From Chrysopilus asiliformis (taxonomy: Eukaryota; Arthropoda; Insecta; Diptera; Rhagionidae), in assembly GCA_964034945.1 (NCBI GenBank), contig OZ035960.1, forward strand, positions 76,172,585-76,236,584: a DNA stretch of 64,000 nucleotides. Reading direction: 5' to 3'. The position numbers and the translations under genes are program-made. Below the pieces are notes generated by a model. It was given only the letters and a program-made list of their open reading frames with translations, did not search any database and was not told the DNA's origin. Of this stretch, positions 22,062-32,403 are shown in pieces. How positions within the stretch are numbered: the stretch's first letter is position 1; every line of letters begins with the position of its first letter.

Positions 22062-23540
22062 ATTATCACTAACAATAACCTCAGGAAGTCCATGACGAAT
22101 GAAAAGTTTTTTTAGAATTGTGATTGTTGCAATAGATGTAGTGCTTTCCATTGTAAAAATTTCAGGATATTTCGAGAAAGCATCAATAATAACCAAAAAA
22201 ATTTTACCACAATGAGGACCCGCGTAATCAATGTGAATACGTTGCCAAGGTTGCGTTGGTTTAGGCCATGAAAATAGTTCTGACTTCACAGGTTGTTTTG
22301 CAGCTGCAATACATGAAGAGCATTGTTGAACAAGAGCTTCTATATTTTGATCCATATTTGGCCAATAGACATAGCTGCGAGCGAGTGACTTCATGCGCCG
22401 AATGCCTGGATGTCCACGATGAAAAAGACGTAAAACTCTCTCTCTTAAAATCTCCGGAATAATCACGCGTTCATGATAAAGTAGACAATCTTGATTAACA
22501 TTGAGTCCTTCACGACGACGATATAAATGTTGAATTTTAATCCAATCTGGTAGATGTTCAAGTGTCTCGGTGTTAGGCCATTTTGTCTTCGTATATTGAA
22601 CTACGGTTTGAATAACTGAATCTTTTTTAGAGTACTCACATAGTTGAGAAAAATCTATCTGTATTTGAGAACTAATATATGACAAATCTACTTCTGTTTG
22701 AAGTGCTGCGATGACCCTTTCTTCATCTGAACAAGGATTATTGGAAATTAATCGAGAAAGTGCATCGGCTTGGCCAAAATCAGAAGTTTTCCGGTAATCA
22801 ATAGTAAAATCATAAGAAAGAAGCATTGTAGCCCAACGCTGAAGACGATTTGCAGTATGAGTCGGTATTCCTTTTTTATTGCCGAAAATAGCAAGAAGTG
22901 GTTTATGATCTGTCAGAAGAGTGAAATGGCGTCCATAGATCATTTTATGAAATTTATGTACGGCATATATTAAGGCAAGACCCTCTTTTTTAATCTGGCT
23001 ATAATTTTTTTCTGCGGGAGTAAGTGCCCGAGAAGCATGAGCAACAGCCTTGATATTTCCATTGATTAACCGATGTTGTATAACAGCGCCAATCCCAAAG
23101 TTCGATGCATCTGCTGCAACAATAATGTCAAGCATTGGATCGAAATGAGTAAGAAGAAGATTCGATTGAAGAATGACTTTAATACTCTGAAATGCTTCAT
23201 GACATTGAATTGACCATTCCCATTTACGATCTTTACGAAGAAGATCATCTAACGGTTGACGAATTTGACGCATGTTATTGACAAATGTTTGATAATAGTT
23301 CACCATACCCAGAAAAGAACGAAGTGTAGAAAAATCTGATGGTGCAGGCATATTAACTATGGTATCAATTTTGGATGGATCCGGTCTGCGGCCCTCTTTA
23401 TCAACAATAAAACCTAGGAATTTTATTGACTCCTTGCCAAATGAACACTTTTCGGGACGAATACGGAATCCGAACATTTGTATACGATTGAATAATTGAT
23501 TAAGATGTTGAATATGTTCTTCCATGTTTTTACTTGCCAC
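22059..23540 (-). pseudogene. Gypsy RT C-terminus, RNase H and integrase N-terminus
   Basis: A 493-codon frame. Its start lies just after the RT catalytic YLDD box, which is readable immediately upstream in this frame. Residues 1-120 finish the RT (CSFGKESIKFLGFIVDKEGR, SDFSTLRSFLGMVNYYQTFV). Residues about 140-260 are RNase H (AADASNFGIGAVI, LIYAVHKFHKMIYGRHF, LLTDHKPLLAIF, QADALSRL). Residues about 380-425 are the HHCC zinc finger of integrase (HRGHPG, CSSC), followed by the core starting HIDYAGP with the first catalytic Asp. The frame is cut after VIVSDN by the hAT-like insertion. Apart from that cut and the upstream frameshift it is undamaged. Confidence 0.9.
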
Positions 23541-24210
23541 AACGATATCGTCTAAATAAGCAAATGCAAATGGTAATCAATGAATCCATTATTGATTGAA
23601 AAATTCCTGGCGCTGATTTTACTCCAAATGGGAGACGCTGATATTCATAAAATCCGCGATGCGTAATGATATTGCATAGTTTCTTTGAAGTATCGTCTAA
23701 TTCCACTTGTAAATAGGCGTCTGAGAAGTCTATCTGAGAAAAAATTCGTCCACCATTTAATGAGGTAAAAATATCTTCTGGTAGTGGAAGTGGATGTTGA
23801 TTCAGTAAAAGAGCATCGTTTAAGCCAGTTGAATAATCAACACAAAGTCGCGAAGACCCATTCGGTTTAGTAAGAACCATAATCGGAGCTGCCCATTCAG
23901 CGTAGTCAACGGATTTTATAACTCCCATGTTGAGGAGACGATCTAATTCATCTTCTACTTTCAAACGAGATGCATAAGGAACTGGCCGTGCTTTACGTTT
24001 GACTGACGTTGCGCCTGGCTTTAGAATCAACGACGCTTTAGTAATTTTGCCATGACCTAGTCCTTGTTTGAAAATTTCTGGAAATTTCAACTTCAAAGAA
24101 TCGCAAATTGATTGTTGATCGTTGTTTGATTTATGACACATGTTTATTTGAAATGCTTTGGGTGATAAAAATTCAAAACGACACATAGCATTGACTCCCA
24201 GAAGATTCAA
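23530..24210 (-). pseudogene. Gypsy RT N-terminal part
   Basis: A 226-codon frame covering the RT fingers and palm: KARPVPYASRLKVEDELDRL, YAEWAAPIMVLTKPNGSSRL, LCVDYSTGLND, FSQIDFSDAYLQVEL (first catalytic Asp, residue 161) and YQRLPFGVKSAPGIFQ. A single frame change around 23565-23580 diverts translation just before the YLDD catalytic box, which survives in the next frame. The frame also lacks its junction with the protease: the gag-protease frame ends at 24207, and the link between them is shifted by one base near 24215-24260. The shift falls after the protease active site, so a decay mutation is likelier than a programmed frameshift. Confidence 0.9.
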
Positions 24211-25418
24211 AGATCCCTCTTTTGCAACATAGAAAATTTCTTCACTAGATTTATTACCGTGACAAAAAATTGCATGCCCTTTCCTAAAAACGGTGGTAAT
24301 TTTGTTTTGCCATCGAAGGAAAATACTTTATCAGAGCAGGGTTGAATTGAAGGTTTTCCAATTTGGTGGAAAGTTTTCTCGTCGATTACGTTAACTTCAG
24401 ATCCACTATCGAGGTAAAATTCAACTGCTTTACCGTTGATACTTAATGTGGTTTTTATTAGACGGCAAGAATTTACGGAATAGTGTATAACTCCAACTTT
24501 AAAATTTGATTTGTTCTGTGACTCTTTGCACTGCTTCTCCAAATGTCCAAATCGTTTGCAATTCTGGCATTTGTGGTTCTTATGTGGGCAATCTTTGAAC
24601 CAATGCATTTCGCCACAACGAGAACATGGATTTGGAGGTAATTTCTCTGTCTTAAAACCGGAATCTGACGATTTTTTTTTAAATTGGATGGTATTGATGA
24701 TACTTTTTTTATCTTCATAGAGTTTCGATTCATTTCGCATCGCCAGAAAATCTTCACAATCATTAACAACATCGTCAAATTGGGCTTTATCTCCATCAGA
24801 ATTTAATTTTTGAAGAATGCGTGCGCGAAGAGATTCGTCATCTTTCGATTTAATACCAATAAGAGCAATTAAACAGAAGAATTGTTCCTCAGTTTGTTTC
24901 GCAAAATCGAAACTTTTCCGAGCGGCTCTAACGCGGTTAATATAGTTGCGAAACTCTTCTCCCTCGTTCTTAGAAATATTTAAACAGTCAAAACGATCTG
25001 CGAAAATGGACCGTTTCTTGGAGAAAAGTTGACGGAGTCGGGAAGTAGTATTGACGTAATCAAAATCTGTAACAGATTTTGGAGCACAGAATTTTGTATA
25101 CTCGCTGAAAGAAGAATTTGAGAGATTGGTCATAAGAAATTTAACCTTCTCTTTGTCCGTCAATTTCGGAGATGTACAATCTAGTGAAAATTCGAAGCGA
25201 TTTAACCATTCATCAAATTTTGTTCTATCTTCTTCATCTGGTTCAAATTCAGGAAATAGCGAAAAACTTCCCAATGAGGATGATGTTGAAGTACAAGATT
25301 TAGATTGTTCTTGAAGATCTTGAATAAGTTTTATTAAAATGTCTTCTCTTTCACGTGATGATTTTTCTTGTTGCTGAAGCAAGGATGAGACCAATTGCTG
25401 AATTGCTTCTGCTTCCAT
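24207..25418 (-). CDS. Gypsy gag-protease ORF
   Basis: A 403-codon ORF starting 43 bp from the 5' LTR. Residues 1-45 are a Gln/Ser/Glu-rich coiled-coil-like start and 55-235 a capsid-like region (FDEWLNRFEFSLD, ADRFDCLNISKNEGEEFRNY). Two zinc knuckles follow at 265-277 (CX2CX3HX4C) and 284-297 (CX2CX4HX4C). A retropepsin motif LDSGSEVNVID is at 336-346 (active-site Asp337). The first knuckle is one residue shorter than the retroviral CX2CX4HX4C, as in the K02A2.6-like Gypsy group. Gag packages element RNA and the protease cleaves the polyprotein. The last 15 or so residues look frame-shifted relative to the expected protease end. Otherwise the ORF is intact. Confidence 0.9.
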   Translation of the reverse strand: MEAEAIQQLVSSLLQQQEKSSREREDILIKLIQDLQEQSKSCTSTSSSLGSFSLFPEFEPDEEDRTKFDEWLNRFEFSLDCTSPKLTDKEKVKFLMTNLSNSSFSEYTKFCAPKSVTDFDYVNTTSRLRQLFSKKRSIFADRFDCLNISKNEGEEFRNYINRVRAARKSFDFAKQTEEQFFCLIALIGIKSKDDESLRARILQKLNSDGDKAQFDDVVNDCEDFLAMRNESKLYEDKKSIINTIQFKKKSSDSGFKTEKLPPNPCSRCGEMHWFKDCPHKNHKCQNCKRFGHLEKQCKESQNKSNFKVGVIHYSVNSCRLIKTTLSINGKAVEFYLDSGSEVNVIDEKTFHQIGKPSIQPCSDKVFSFDGKTKLPPFLGKGMQFFVTVINLVKKFSMLQKRDL

Positions 25419-25460
25419 TATTTAAGAAATGTATTTATTTCTTTGAATCCTCGTCGCCAC

Positions 25461-25669
25461 TGTTAAGTCCTTGACTTAAATAAATAAAAGACTGAATTGA
25501 ATTAATAAGTTTTATTCCTTCCGTTGAATTCTCGCAAAAGACTGACCAGACTATATTTTTCAAAACAAGACTTACTACAAAATCTATTTCTTTTTAAGAA
25601 CAAGTATTTTAATACATGTCAGGTTGCTAATTAATAATAATAATTGTCAATACTGACAGCAACCTAACA
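25461..25669 (-). repeat. Gypsy 5' LTR (209 bp)
   Basis: Same length as the 3' LTR with one visible difference. It is bounded by the CAGTT duplication on its outer side and by the GTGGCGACGAGG primer-binding region on its inner side. The complementary tRNA cannot be named with confidence from memory. Confidence 0.95.
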
Positions 25670-25754
25670 CAGTTCATGGAATTGGCGGAGCAATTGGTCA
25701 AGGTCATAGCAATGCAACCAGCATAGCCATGAAAATATTAATTCCCTAAACACA

Positions 25755-26030
25755 ATGATTAGAGGAAGAAAACTTAGTTTTTCGAGGAATATTCCCTCAT
25801 CGTCGCCATCTCCATCACCAAATTCGATTTATAGTTTCCCGAATACCAGCTCCAGCAATAAACCGCTAATTCTGAAAGTGCAGATTTTAAAGAAGGCGCC
25901 GTTGCAGGAATCAAAACCTATACCTACACCAACAACCTTAACTTCTAGTGTTTTAAATGAAGAAATTATAGAAAATGATTTGCTACAGTGTGCGATGGAC
26001 AAAGTATTCGACGTCGATGATTTTCAATAA
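25755..26030 (+). CDS. hypothetical 91-residue ORF, Ser/Pro-rich
   Basis: Starts 5 bp after the stop of the split 46-codon ORF. The protein is basic at its N-terminus (MIRGRKLSFSRN), then low-complexity Ser/Pro/Asn (residues 14-35), and ends in an acidic tail (FDVDDFQ). I recognise no domain. The sequence is less AT-driven than neighbouring random frames, and it is followed by an AATAAA at about 26090, so it may be the 3' end of a transcribed ORF, possibly of an older transposon. Equally it could be a chance frame. Confidence 0.3.
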   Translation: MIRGRKLSFSRNIPSSSPSPSPNSIYSFPNTSSSNKPLILKVQILKKAPLQESKPIPTPTTLTSSVLNEEIIENDLLQCAMDKVFDVDDFQ

Positions 26031-26129
26031 CTTTTTATTATCTTTAGATACGGTAAGTTTTAAGCAATTAAACAAGTTCATATTTCATTGAAATAAATTT
26101 ATTTCTTATCACTTATAGAATATTTTTAA

Positions 26130-26440
26130 AACTTATATATAACCTTCCTGCCACGGAATTCCTCCTTCTTCTGAGAAGTATTCTGCGAATTGCTTTCTAC
26201 TTTCTCCTGCAAATCGAGAATAATTTCTGGGATTGCTCCAATTGTGGCTATTATCTGATTATACGATTTGTTTTGTGGATGATAGTTGAACTGAATCCAT
26301 ATAATTTTTATTACGTACAGCTAAAAAGTTGTGTGGAACACCTGGGTAACTAATTTTACCTTTTCTGGGCGCAAGTAAAGTTTTGTTTGAAACACCAGGA
26401 ATCTATAGCTTAGAATTCCAGCTTTCGTTAGTTGAATCTG
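26130..26440 (-). pseudogene. unidentified coding-like remnant
   Basis: Two adjoining minus-strand frames look protein-like. The upstream one (about 26425-26290) reads GVSNKTLLAPRKGKISYPGV and VPHNFLAVRNKNY. The next (about 26300-26131) contains NYHPQNKSYNQII, GAIPEIILDLQEKV and EEFRGRKVIYKF before a TAA stop. The switch near 26300 suggests a one- or two-base indel. Neither matches a family I can name. The surrounding transposon debris makes a mobile origin likely. Confidence 0.3.
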
Positions 26441-27680
26441 GGACATGTAGTGTACAGGAGGGGGTAGATTAGATTAGGAAGGGTACGGGAAGGAGTCAGC
26501 CTGCCCTACACTGGGCGTCAATAATATAGGGTACAGTGGGACTTGCTGGGCCCCACATTGAGGGCCAATTAGGTAGGGTACGGGAGGACGTAAGGTTCAG
26601 GAAGAGGAGGGGAATTTAAACAAGGGAAGGAATATCTTCAGGTTCAGAGGGGTAGACACGCTTGCTGGTATGAGGCTTAGCTCGCCGGATGTGGGGGGGT
26701 TCTTTCTCTGACCTGTCGATGACGTCCACTACACAATAAAATCGTGTCTACATGTAAAAGGGATATCAATGTAATCAATCAATGTAAATCACGGTATATC
26801 TGTAAAATAAATTATCGCCATGCTGAAGCAGCATGGTTCTGTTCATCTCCCAGAAACACAAGTCACCACCACCAAATAAAAAAACTCAGTACTTCATTTT
26901 AAGTTTAATAACCTTTTTTAATAAAAATTCATGTGCCATTCTAAATCTTAATCAACTAGCGCTAACAAAAATATTTTCGAGTCGATCTTAAGGTATATAC
27001 CAAATAAATTAAATAAGTTAATATGAACGACTAATAAAATCGAGGTAGAAATAACAGGCAAATAAATTAATCTCACGGACACTATCACCACAATTGATAA
27101 AATAAAATACTGGAGAATCGTCTTATCGATTCCAAGAGAATTTGAATATATTTAGGGTACGATGCGTAGTTGGGCCCATCTAAACATGTAAATTTGAAAT
27201 ACCTTGATTGAACTTTTCGCGCACAAAAGAAAGTGGTTCAAGTTTACACTACTTTTACAAAAAAAATGACTCGAATGGAGAAGAAATTGATTAATTGCAA
27301 AACTAATATATATAGAAATTGAATAATGGTAAAACTAACTAATTTTATCAAGCGTTGCACAAAAAAAATTATGTTAAATAAAGCTTATAACTTCCGCGTC
27401 GATTCTCCTTTGAAGAAAGTCCCGAAGTTTAGGTTAAATGTATTTTTAACTCCTTATTTAGATAATAATTCTTATGTTGTAGTTTCTAGATTTGTAAGTT
27501 TTATCCTTAAGTTCGTAGCGTATTTAATTTTAAGAATCTTAATAATTTTGATGATCTTAATGATTATAATATTCGAATAATAATAATTCTGATGATTTGC
27601 ATATTGAATAATAACTTGAATAATAATTAAATATGTTCATAAGTTTTGAATAAATAGAATCATTTAAATAATAACTTAAA
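26441..27680. other. wg intron; G-rich transcribed-looking repeat tail and unassigned DNA
   Basis: The part at 26455-26720 is unusually GC-rich for the window, with GGGTACGGGA and GGGCCCCACATTG words and AGGCTTAGCTCGCCGGA. A diverged phrase AGGCTTACCTCGCCGGA recurs at about 39985-40002, so this may be the 3' tail of an old retroelement. The rest is AT-rich with no recognised content. Confidence 0.35.
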
Positions 27681-27755
27681 TAATTATGATTAGCTAACTA
27701 GAATAATTATGATTAGCTAACTAGAATAACTATGATTAGCTATCTAGAATAATTT
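27681..27755. repeat. 25 bp tandem repeat, three units
   Basis: The unit AATTATGATTAGCTAACTAG is repeated three times with a short linker and few substitutions. Confidence 0.85.
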
Positions 27756-28128
27756 TGAAACCGGGAAAAACTGATGCCGTTACTTTCTTTCTCCCAGGTG
27801 GAAAATTCCTAATTTTAGGGCAAAATTTAGCACTAAAAACTTCACTAACTAAATGGTAAGATCTTACTTGTTTCGTTTTTTTTGTGATGTACAAAAAAAA
27901 ACCTTCGGAGATTAAATTTGGTGACTGCTGCTGGATACTTTCTGCAGCACGTGCACAAGTTTTCCGGAAATTTTCCCACGGTCGCCACTTAATAATTCCT
28001 TTTAAATTTTTCTTGATCTTCGTTGAATTGGATGAATTAAGCTGGTTTCTCAAAGTAAGATGAATTCCAATAACATTTTGAAGATCGGGAAAAAAATGTG
28101 ATTTGGTCCAATATGGAGGACTCGGCAT
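27736..28128 (-). CDS. hypothetical 130-residue ORF
   Basis: One of the longest undisturbed frames outside transposon proteins, with a mixed, protein-like composition: SHFFPDLQNVIGIHLTLRNQ, a basic patch KIKKNLKGIIKWRPWENFRK, and SIQQQSPNLISEGFFLYI. No signal peptide, membrane span or known domain is apparent, and I cannot name a family. It ends 22 bp inside the AT tandem repeat, so the last seven or so residues may not be original. It lies inside the wg intron on the same strand as wg. It could be a relic of a mobile element or a chance frame. Confidence 0.25.
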   Translation of the reverse strand: MPSPPYWTKSHFFPDLQNVIGIHLTLRNQLNSSNSTKIKKNLKGIIKWRPWENFRKTCARAAESIQQQSPNLISEGFFLYITKKTKQVRSYHLVSEVFSAKFCPKIRNFPPGRKKVTASVFPGFKIILDS

Positions 28129-29758
28129 TCGAGCTAATAAAATATTTGATTTTAGCTGATGCTCTCTAAACTATCAAATGGTTTCGCTTACCCTTTCCCG
28201 GTGCAAAAAAAAAACACGGATATGTTTGCCTAAATCCTAGGACTTATTTTAAATTAAAAATGCACAAAAAGTTAAACTAATTAAACTAGAAAAATTAAAC
28301 CACTTAACGTGGCCACCCACTGGGAGAAAAATGAGGCCGGAAATCTCAAACTTTCTCTCAGACGTAAAGCTACAGAATAATTACATGTAGTTGTAAGTTG
28401 CCCCACTATTTAGTGTAAACGGCTAAGGTGTAAACGGTGTAATTGATCGGTTAAACATCACGTAAACTTCATTTAATATATTAATATGGTGGTGTAATCA
28501 AAAATATAATTAAATGAAGCTAATGTGATATTCAAAAATATTCGAAAAATAACAATTCGTCGTTTCAAATTTCGTGGGAATAATTTGTTTATCATTGTCA
28601 GTTCTTTTTTTGTTCTCCGAGACTAGAAATCAATTTGCAATTTCGTGTTGTTGTAATTGCATGTAAATGTTTTATCGGTTTGTGTGTTTGTACTTCATGG
28701 ATTAACTCCAAGTAATTTTGTTCTTCTCGACTAGAATCAATCAGCTGATCGATGGACATTGTGCGATCGAAGCTAATGAGGTGGTTAGACGACTTTAGAA
28801 AAATGGAAATGAAAACCGAACTCAGCTAAGTATTCTTTTTGTCTTAGAACGTTTACTATTTCCTATTTTTACTATATTTTTGTTAAATTTATTTTCAGGG
28901 ATTCCGCAAAATCATCAGGAAGCTACTGGACCATGAGTCAACAAAATTACCAACTTCGGGGATATCTTCATACGGACAGACATGGAACACGACTAACATC
29001 CTAAATGGACGTGTGTATAGATGATCAATTTTGCTGAGAAAAATATTTTTATTCGGATTTTCTTGATTTTCAGGCGGCTGTAACAGACATCTCCAAAAAT
29101 AAGATTTTCAGTCATCCAGACTTCAAAACGCTTAAACAACTTATTTTTGTCATAATCAACTGATTTATGACGCCTGATTAAACTATCAGCAAAGTTGTAA
29201 ATTTTTTCCAAGATCTCCTCCTGGGTAACGATGTTGCAAAAATCGAAAGGATATTTCCATCAAAGGATGTTTTTAATGAAACAAACTAAATCTTCTTTTT
29301 TTTATTTTTCAAATACACTTTAACCAATTCTTTATAACCGAATGCTCCCATGTTGAATTCGATAATGAAAGGAAAATTAAAATATCACTATATCAGTAGT
29401 GCATAGTAGTAAGATGTTGGATAGCAGGTAACAAAAATTTGGGGAAAACCCTCAATTTATTCGCAGAGATGTGTGGATTTTATATAAGTTATCTTTGTTA
29501 CGGGTATCAAATTTCCAGCACAATAAATATCAAATCAACAAATTATGTATAACTGTGTACCACATCTAGATGTCATAAAACTTTCGGCTATGACTTATAA
29601 GTATGTTATAAAACTTTCATCGCAGGTCATAAAATTATGGAAATACATAGCAGGATTTAAACGCCAGCATTTTATAACACTTCGAAATTGTTTTAAACAA
29701 AATATTAAATAAAATTAAATAAAACCACGCGAGCGGTTTCGGGCGGGAACAAAACCCT
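28129..29758. other. wg intron; small coding-like frames, otherwise unassigned
   Basis: On the plus strand a 25-codon ORF (ATG at about 28752, MDIVRSKLMRWLDDFRKMEM) is followed, after an AT-rich gap ending in a good acceptor-like TTATTTTCAG (about 28890-28899), by a 34-codon open frame with SGSYWTMSQQNYQLRGYLH. This could be the ghost of a small spliced gene, but there is no homologue I know. Nothing else was recognised. Confidence 0.25.
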
Positions 29759-29864
29759 AACGGCAATCACAATCTTCTGCCATTCCCGAAATAATGCAGC
29801 TTAGGTGATTTTTTTTGTACATTTGTGACAATTTTTGGGAGGTCGTAGTTAGTATAAAAAAGTC

Positions 29865-30310
29865 AAATGCTGTTCAAAAGTTTTCTGTCTAATTTTATTT
29901 TGCTCTACAATATTTTCCAAAAAACTCGATTTCTTATTGTATAAGAAAGTGATGCACTGCTCAAGCATTTTCAGTCTCATTTTATTTTGCTTTGTAATAT
30001 TTTCCAAAAACGCCTTTTTTTTGTTGTATAAGAAAGTCGTGTGCTGCTCAGACATTTACTGTCTAATTTTATTTTGCGCTACAATATTTTTCCGAAAAAC
30101 TCGATTTTTCGTTTTATAAGAAAGTCATGTACTGCCCAGACCTTTTCTGGCTAATTTCATTTTGTATAAGAAAGGCATGGCCTGATCAGCCATTTCTGTC
30201 TCATTTTATTTTGCTTTGTAATATTTTCCAAAAACATTGATTTTTTGTTGTATAAAAGAGTAATGTGCTGCTCTTTTGACTTTGCTTTTTTGACTTTGTA
30301 TAAGAAAGTC
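29865..30310. repeat. 88 bp tandem array, about five imperfect units
   Basis: Each unit starts near ATAAGAAAGTC and contains GTCTMATTTTATTTTG and AATATTTTCCAAAAA. Unit starts fall at about 29941, 30028 and 30116, giving periods of 87-88 bp. A shortened unit follows at about 30163 and another near 30252. The reverse complement of one or two units forms part of the inverted arm at 33735-33990. Confidence 0.85.
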
Positions 30311-30444
30311 AAAAAAGCATTTTAATGAATTTAGTGTCGAAATATGTACATGCATGTACAGCAGTGTCGAAATACAGAAATGACATGTTCAACACACAAG
30401 TGTTCTCTAACGCCTTTAATTTGAAAGACTTACATCAAAGATCA

Positions 30445-31136
30445 GGGGCCTTATTCTAGAACTCGTACCAAGTCAAATTTCTACCGAGTGCTACAAAAAG
30501 CGATTCTTGAACTCGGAAACGAGCGATTTCTTGCGAGTATTTACTCTGTGACGTTTAGCCTGCCGAGTGAGGTTGGAATTTGACTCTGAAACTATCTTTT
30601 GACAAACTAAATAGCTTTATGAATCTGAAAGAGATTATTTATACAATAAATTTCACATTTCAAACATATGCCACAAAACTTACAATGCATTTGGTATTGA
30701 TAATGGATTTTATTTGTCTCTAATTTCTTTGTAACGAGCACGGATATTTTCTTCATTTCTATAACTATCGTCAGACAGAAAAGATGCTATACTTTCCATC
30801 GTAAAAAAATCGTATTTAAAAATTTTCACTGCTTCACAAAATCAAACTTCTATCAATATTTTTCCGCTAACATTTCAGAAATTCGCGGCCATATTCTTCA
30901 TACATCGGAATTTCTTCCTTATGTAAAACAAGTAAGGGATGTTTTCACGTTCCACGAACATCAATTTGCTAAGTGAAGTTGGCCACATTTCAACAATTTC
31001 ATATACAATTTCATTTTTGTGGTGACAATACATTTGGTCGTACTCGGAACGAGTTCAAGAATCGCATTTTAAACTTTATGAGAGTAACACATACGAACCG
31101 AGTTGACTGTCGTACCGAGTTCTAGAATAAGGCACC
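30445..31136. mobile_element. 692 bp TIR element
   Basis: Termini GGGGCCTTATTCTAGAACTC (left) and GGTGCCTTATTCTAGAACTC (right, read inwards) with one mismatch. A second inverted pair GCGATTCTTGAACTCG lies about 60 bp inside each end. I could not fix a target duplication, and no transposase ORF is present, so the superfamily is open. Confidence 0.75.
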
Positions 31137-31309
31137 AGGTAAATAAAGATAAAAATCCTATAACAAGGATGTTGGGTCCCAAAAAAATCCGAGAGTGCAA
31201 AACGATTTTCTTTATATTTAGACTTATAACTGTCAAAAAATCAATAAAAATATTTAAATTGCATGCGTTACTCGGTTGAGATTCATAACTCCACAGCTTT
31301 TTTGTATAA

Positions 31310-31700
31310 GAGAGGAGGAAACCAGTGGTCCGATTGGATTTTGATGTATGGAACGGTTATGTAAAATCATATTCTAAATACATTTCATCATCATAAAATT
31401 TTCAATACGACTAACCGTTTACGAGAAAATTGCAAAACACTGTTTCGTTTGTGGAAGGGGTAAGTAATGGCCCCATTTTGCCCGTTCAAGAAATTATCCT
31501 AACCATTTACGAAAAACATAACTAGACAAAATTTGAAGTCACTAATTTAATCATTTCGAGAGTTATGGTGTACGGACAGACAGACGGACGGACACGCGGA
31601 TATCAAAATCTTTTGTCATGGTGTGGTTCATTCTTGTGTCCGATGATTGGTTTGATGCGTTACAAACAGTTTACTACATCTTATATACTCTTATATGAGG
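31310..31700 (+). repeat. family 1 relative, old copy
   Basis: Shares CCGATTGGATTTTGATGTATG, split here by one change, and the ACAGACAGACGGACGGACAC microsatellite. It also shares the GCGTTACAAAC tail word with family 1. Many substitutions separate it from the younger copies at 31853-32832. Confidence 0.6.
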
Positions 31701-31852
31701 CATTGAGAGCAAAAGTGACTTAAGCCACATAATCGAGTTTTTGAAGGTTTTCCACTTTTGTGCTATTATTGACTGTAAATTTTTGGAAACAAAATTTGTA
31801 TGGGCTTATCAATGTTGAAATGTTCTTTGGTGCATCCAAATATTTTTATCTA

Positions 31853-32398
31853 AAAAACATAACAAAAGCTATAATTGCCAAACTGGCAATTATTGAAAAC
31901 CCGTATGGTGATATTCGTATCAAAATTCGAGCACTTGTACCAAAATTCCACTTTGAAGTAAAACTTTTCAATAAGATTTTTTTAAATTTATTCCAATCGG
32001 ATTTTGATGTATGGGAGATTTATGGAGAATCATATCCTAAACAACTTTTCTTCTTACACTTTTTTGATAAGATGCACCGTTTTTGAGATATTTGCAAAAA
32101 ACGTTTTCTTTCGTATGGGGGGTACCCCCTCTAATGGTCCATTTTTGCCCATTAACGAACTTAACCTCGCATTTTACGAAAAACGAATCTGCGCAAAATT
32201 TCAAGTCTCTAGCTCAATCCGTGCGCCCGCAATCCGCGCCACAGACAGACAGACGGACGGACGGACATGCAGAAATTAATTATTTTTATCATTCTAAACA
32301 TACTGGTGTAATTCATTTTTGTGTGTGATGACGGGATCTTGGCGTTACAAACGGTAAGGCAAAGGTAGTATACCCTTTGGTTTCACCATACGGGTATA
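31853..32398 (+). repeat. family 1 repeat, near-complete copy
   Basis: Starts AAAACATAACAAAAGC and carries an ACCCGTATGGTGA word near the left end and its complement TCACCATACGGG at the right end. A GACAGACGGACGG microsatellite lies at 32238-32267. It finishes with TATACCC...GGGTATA (32370-32398). Two overlapping ORFs run through it in every copy but differ by frame, so they are not taken as genes. Confidence 0.85.
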
Positions 32399-32403
32399 AT
32401 AAA

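Larger units (their letters stand above)
19878..25669 (-). mobile_element. Gypsy-type LTR retrotransposon with a nested insertion
   Basis: A full-length element reading right to left: 5' LTR (25461-25669), a primer-binding region starting GTGGCGACGAGGATT, gag-protease, RT-RNase H-integrase, a polypurine tract AAAAGGGGAGG (20087-20097) and the 3' LTR (19878-20086). The target duplication is CAGTT (19873-19877, 25670-25674). The LTRs differ at one position that I can see, implying a recent insertion. The coding region has two frame breaks and a 1,040 bp hAT-like insertion, so this copy is not autonomous. Domain order (RT before integrase) and the absence of an envelope ORF place it in Ty3/Gypsy. 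Confidence 0.95.
19812..25749 (+). pseudogene. 46-codon ORF split by the Gypsy insertion
   Basis: Before the Gypsy insertion the plus strand read an open frame from ATG at 19812 to 19877 (22 codons, beginning MLREIWKELLQKHK). It continued in the same frame from 25675 to the stop at 25747-25749 (24 codons, containing HGIGGAIGQGHSNA). The join is at the CAGTT target duplication. The amino-acid composition is protein-like rather than random AT-rich translation. I do not recognise the product; it may be part of an older transposon ORF, since both sides abut mobile DNA. An ORF at 25755 follows 5 bp later. Confidence 0.35.

Noticed and set aside
26455..26760. GC-rich island as a CpG-type promoter
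   Set aside because: Its phrase AGGCTTAGCTCGCCGGA recurs, diverged, near 39990, which points to an old repeat rather than a promoter; insect promoters are not marked by CpG islands.
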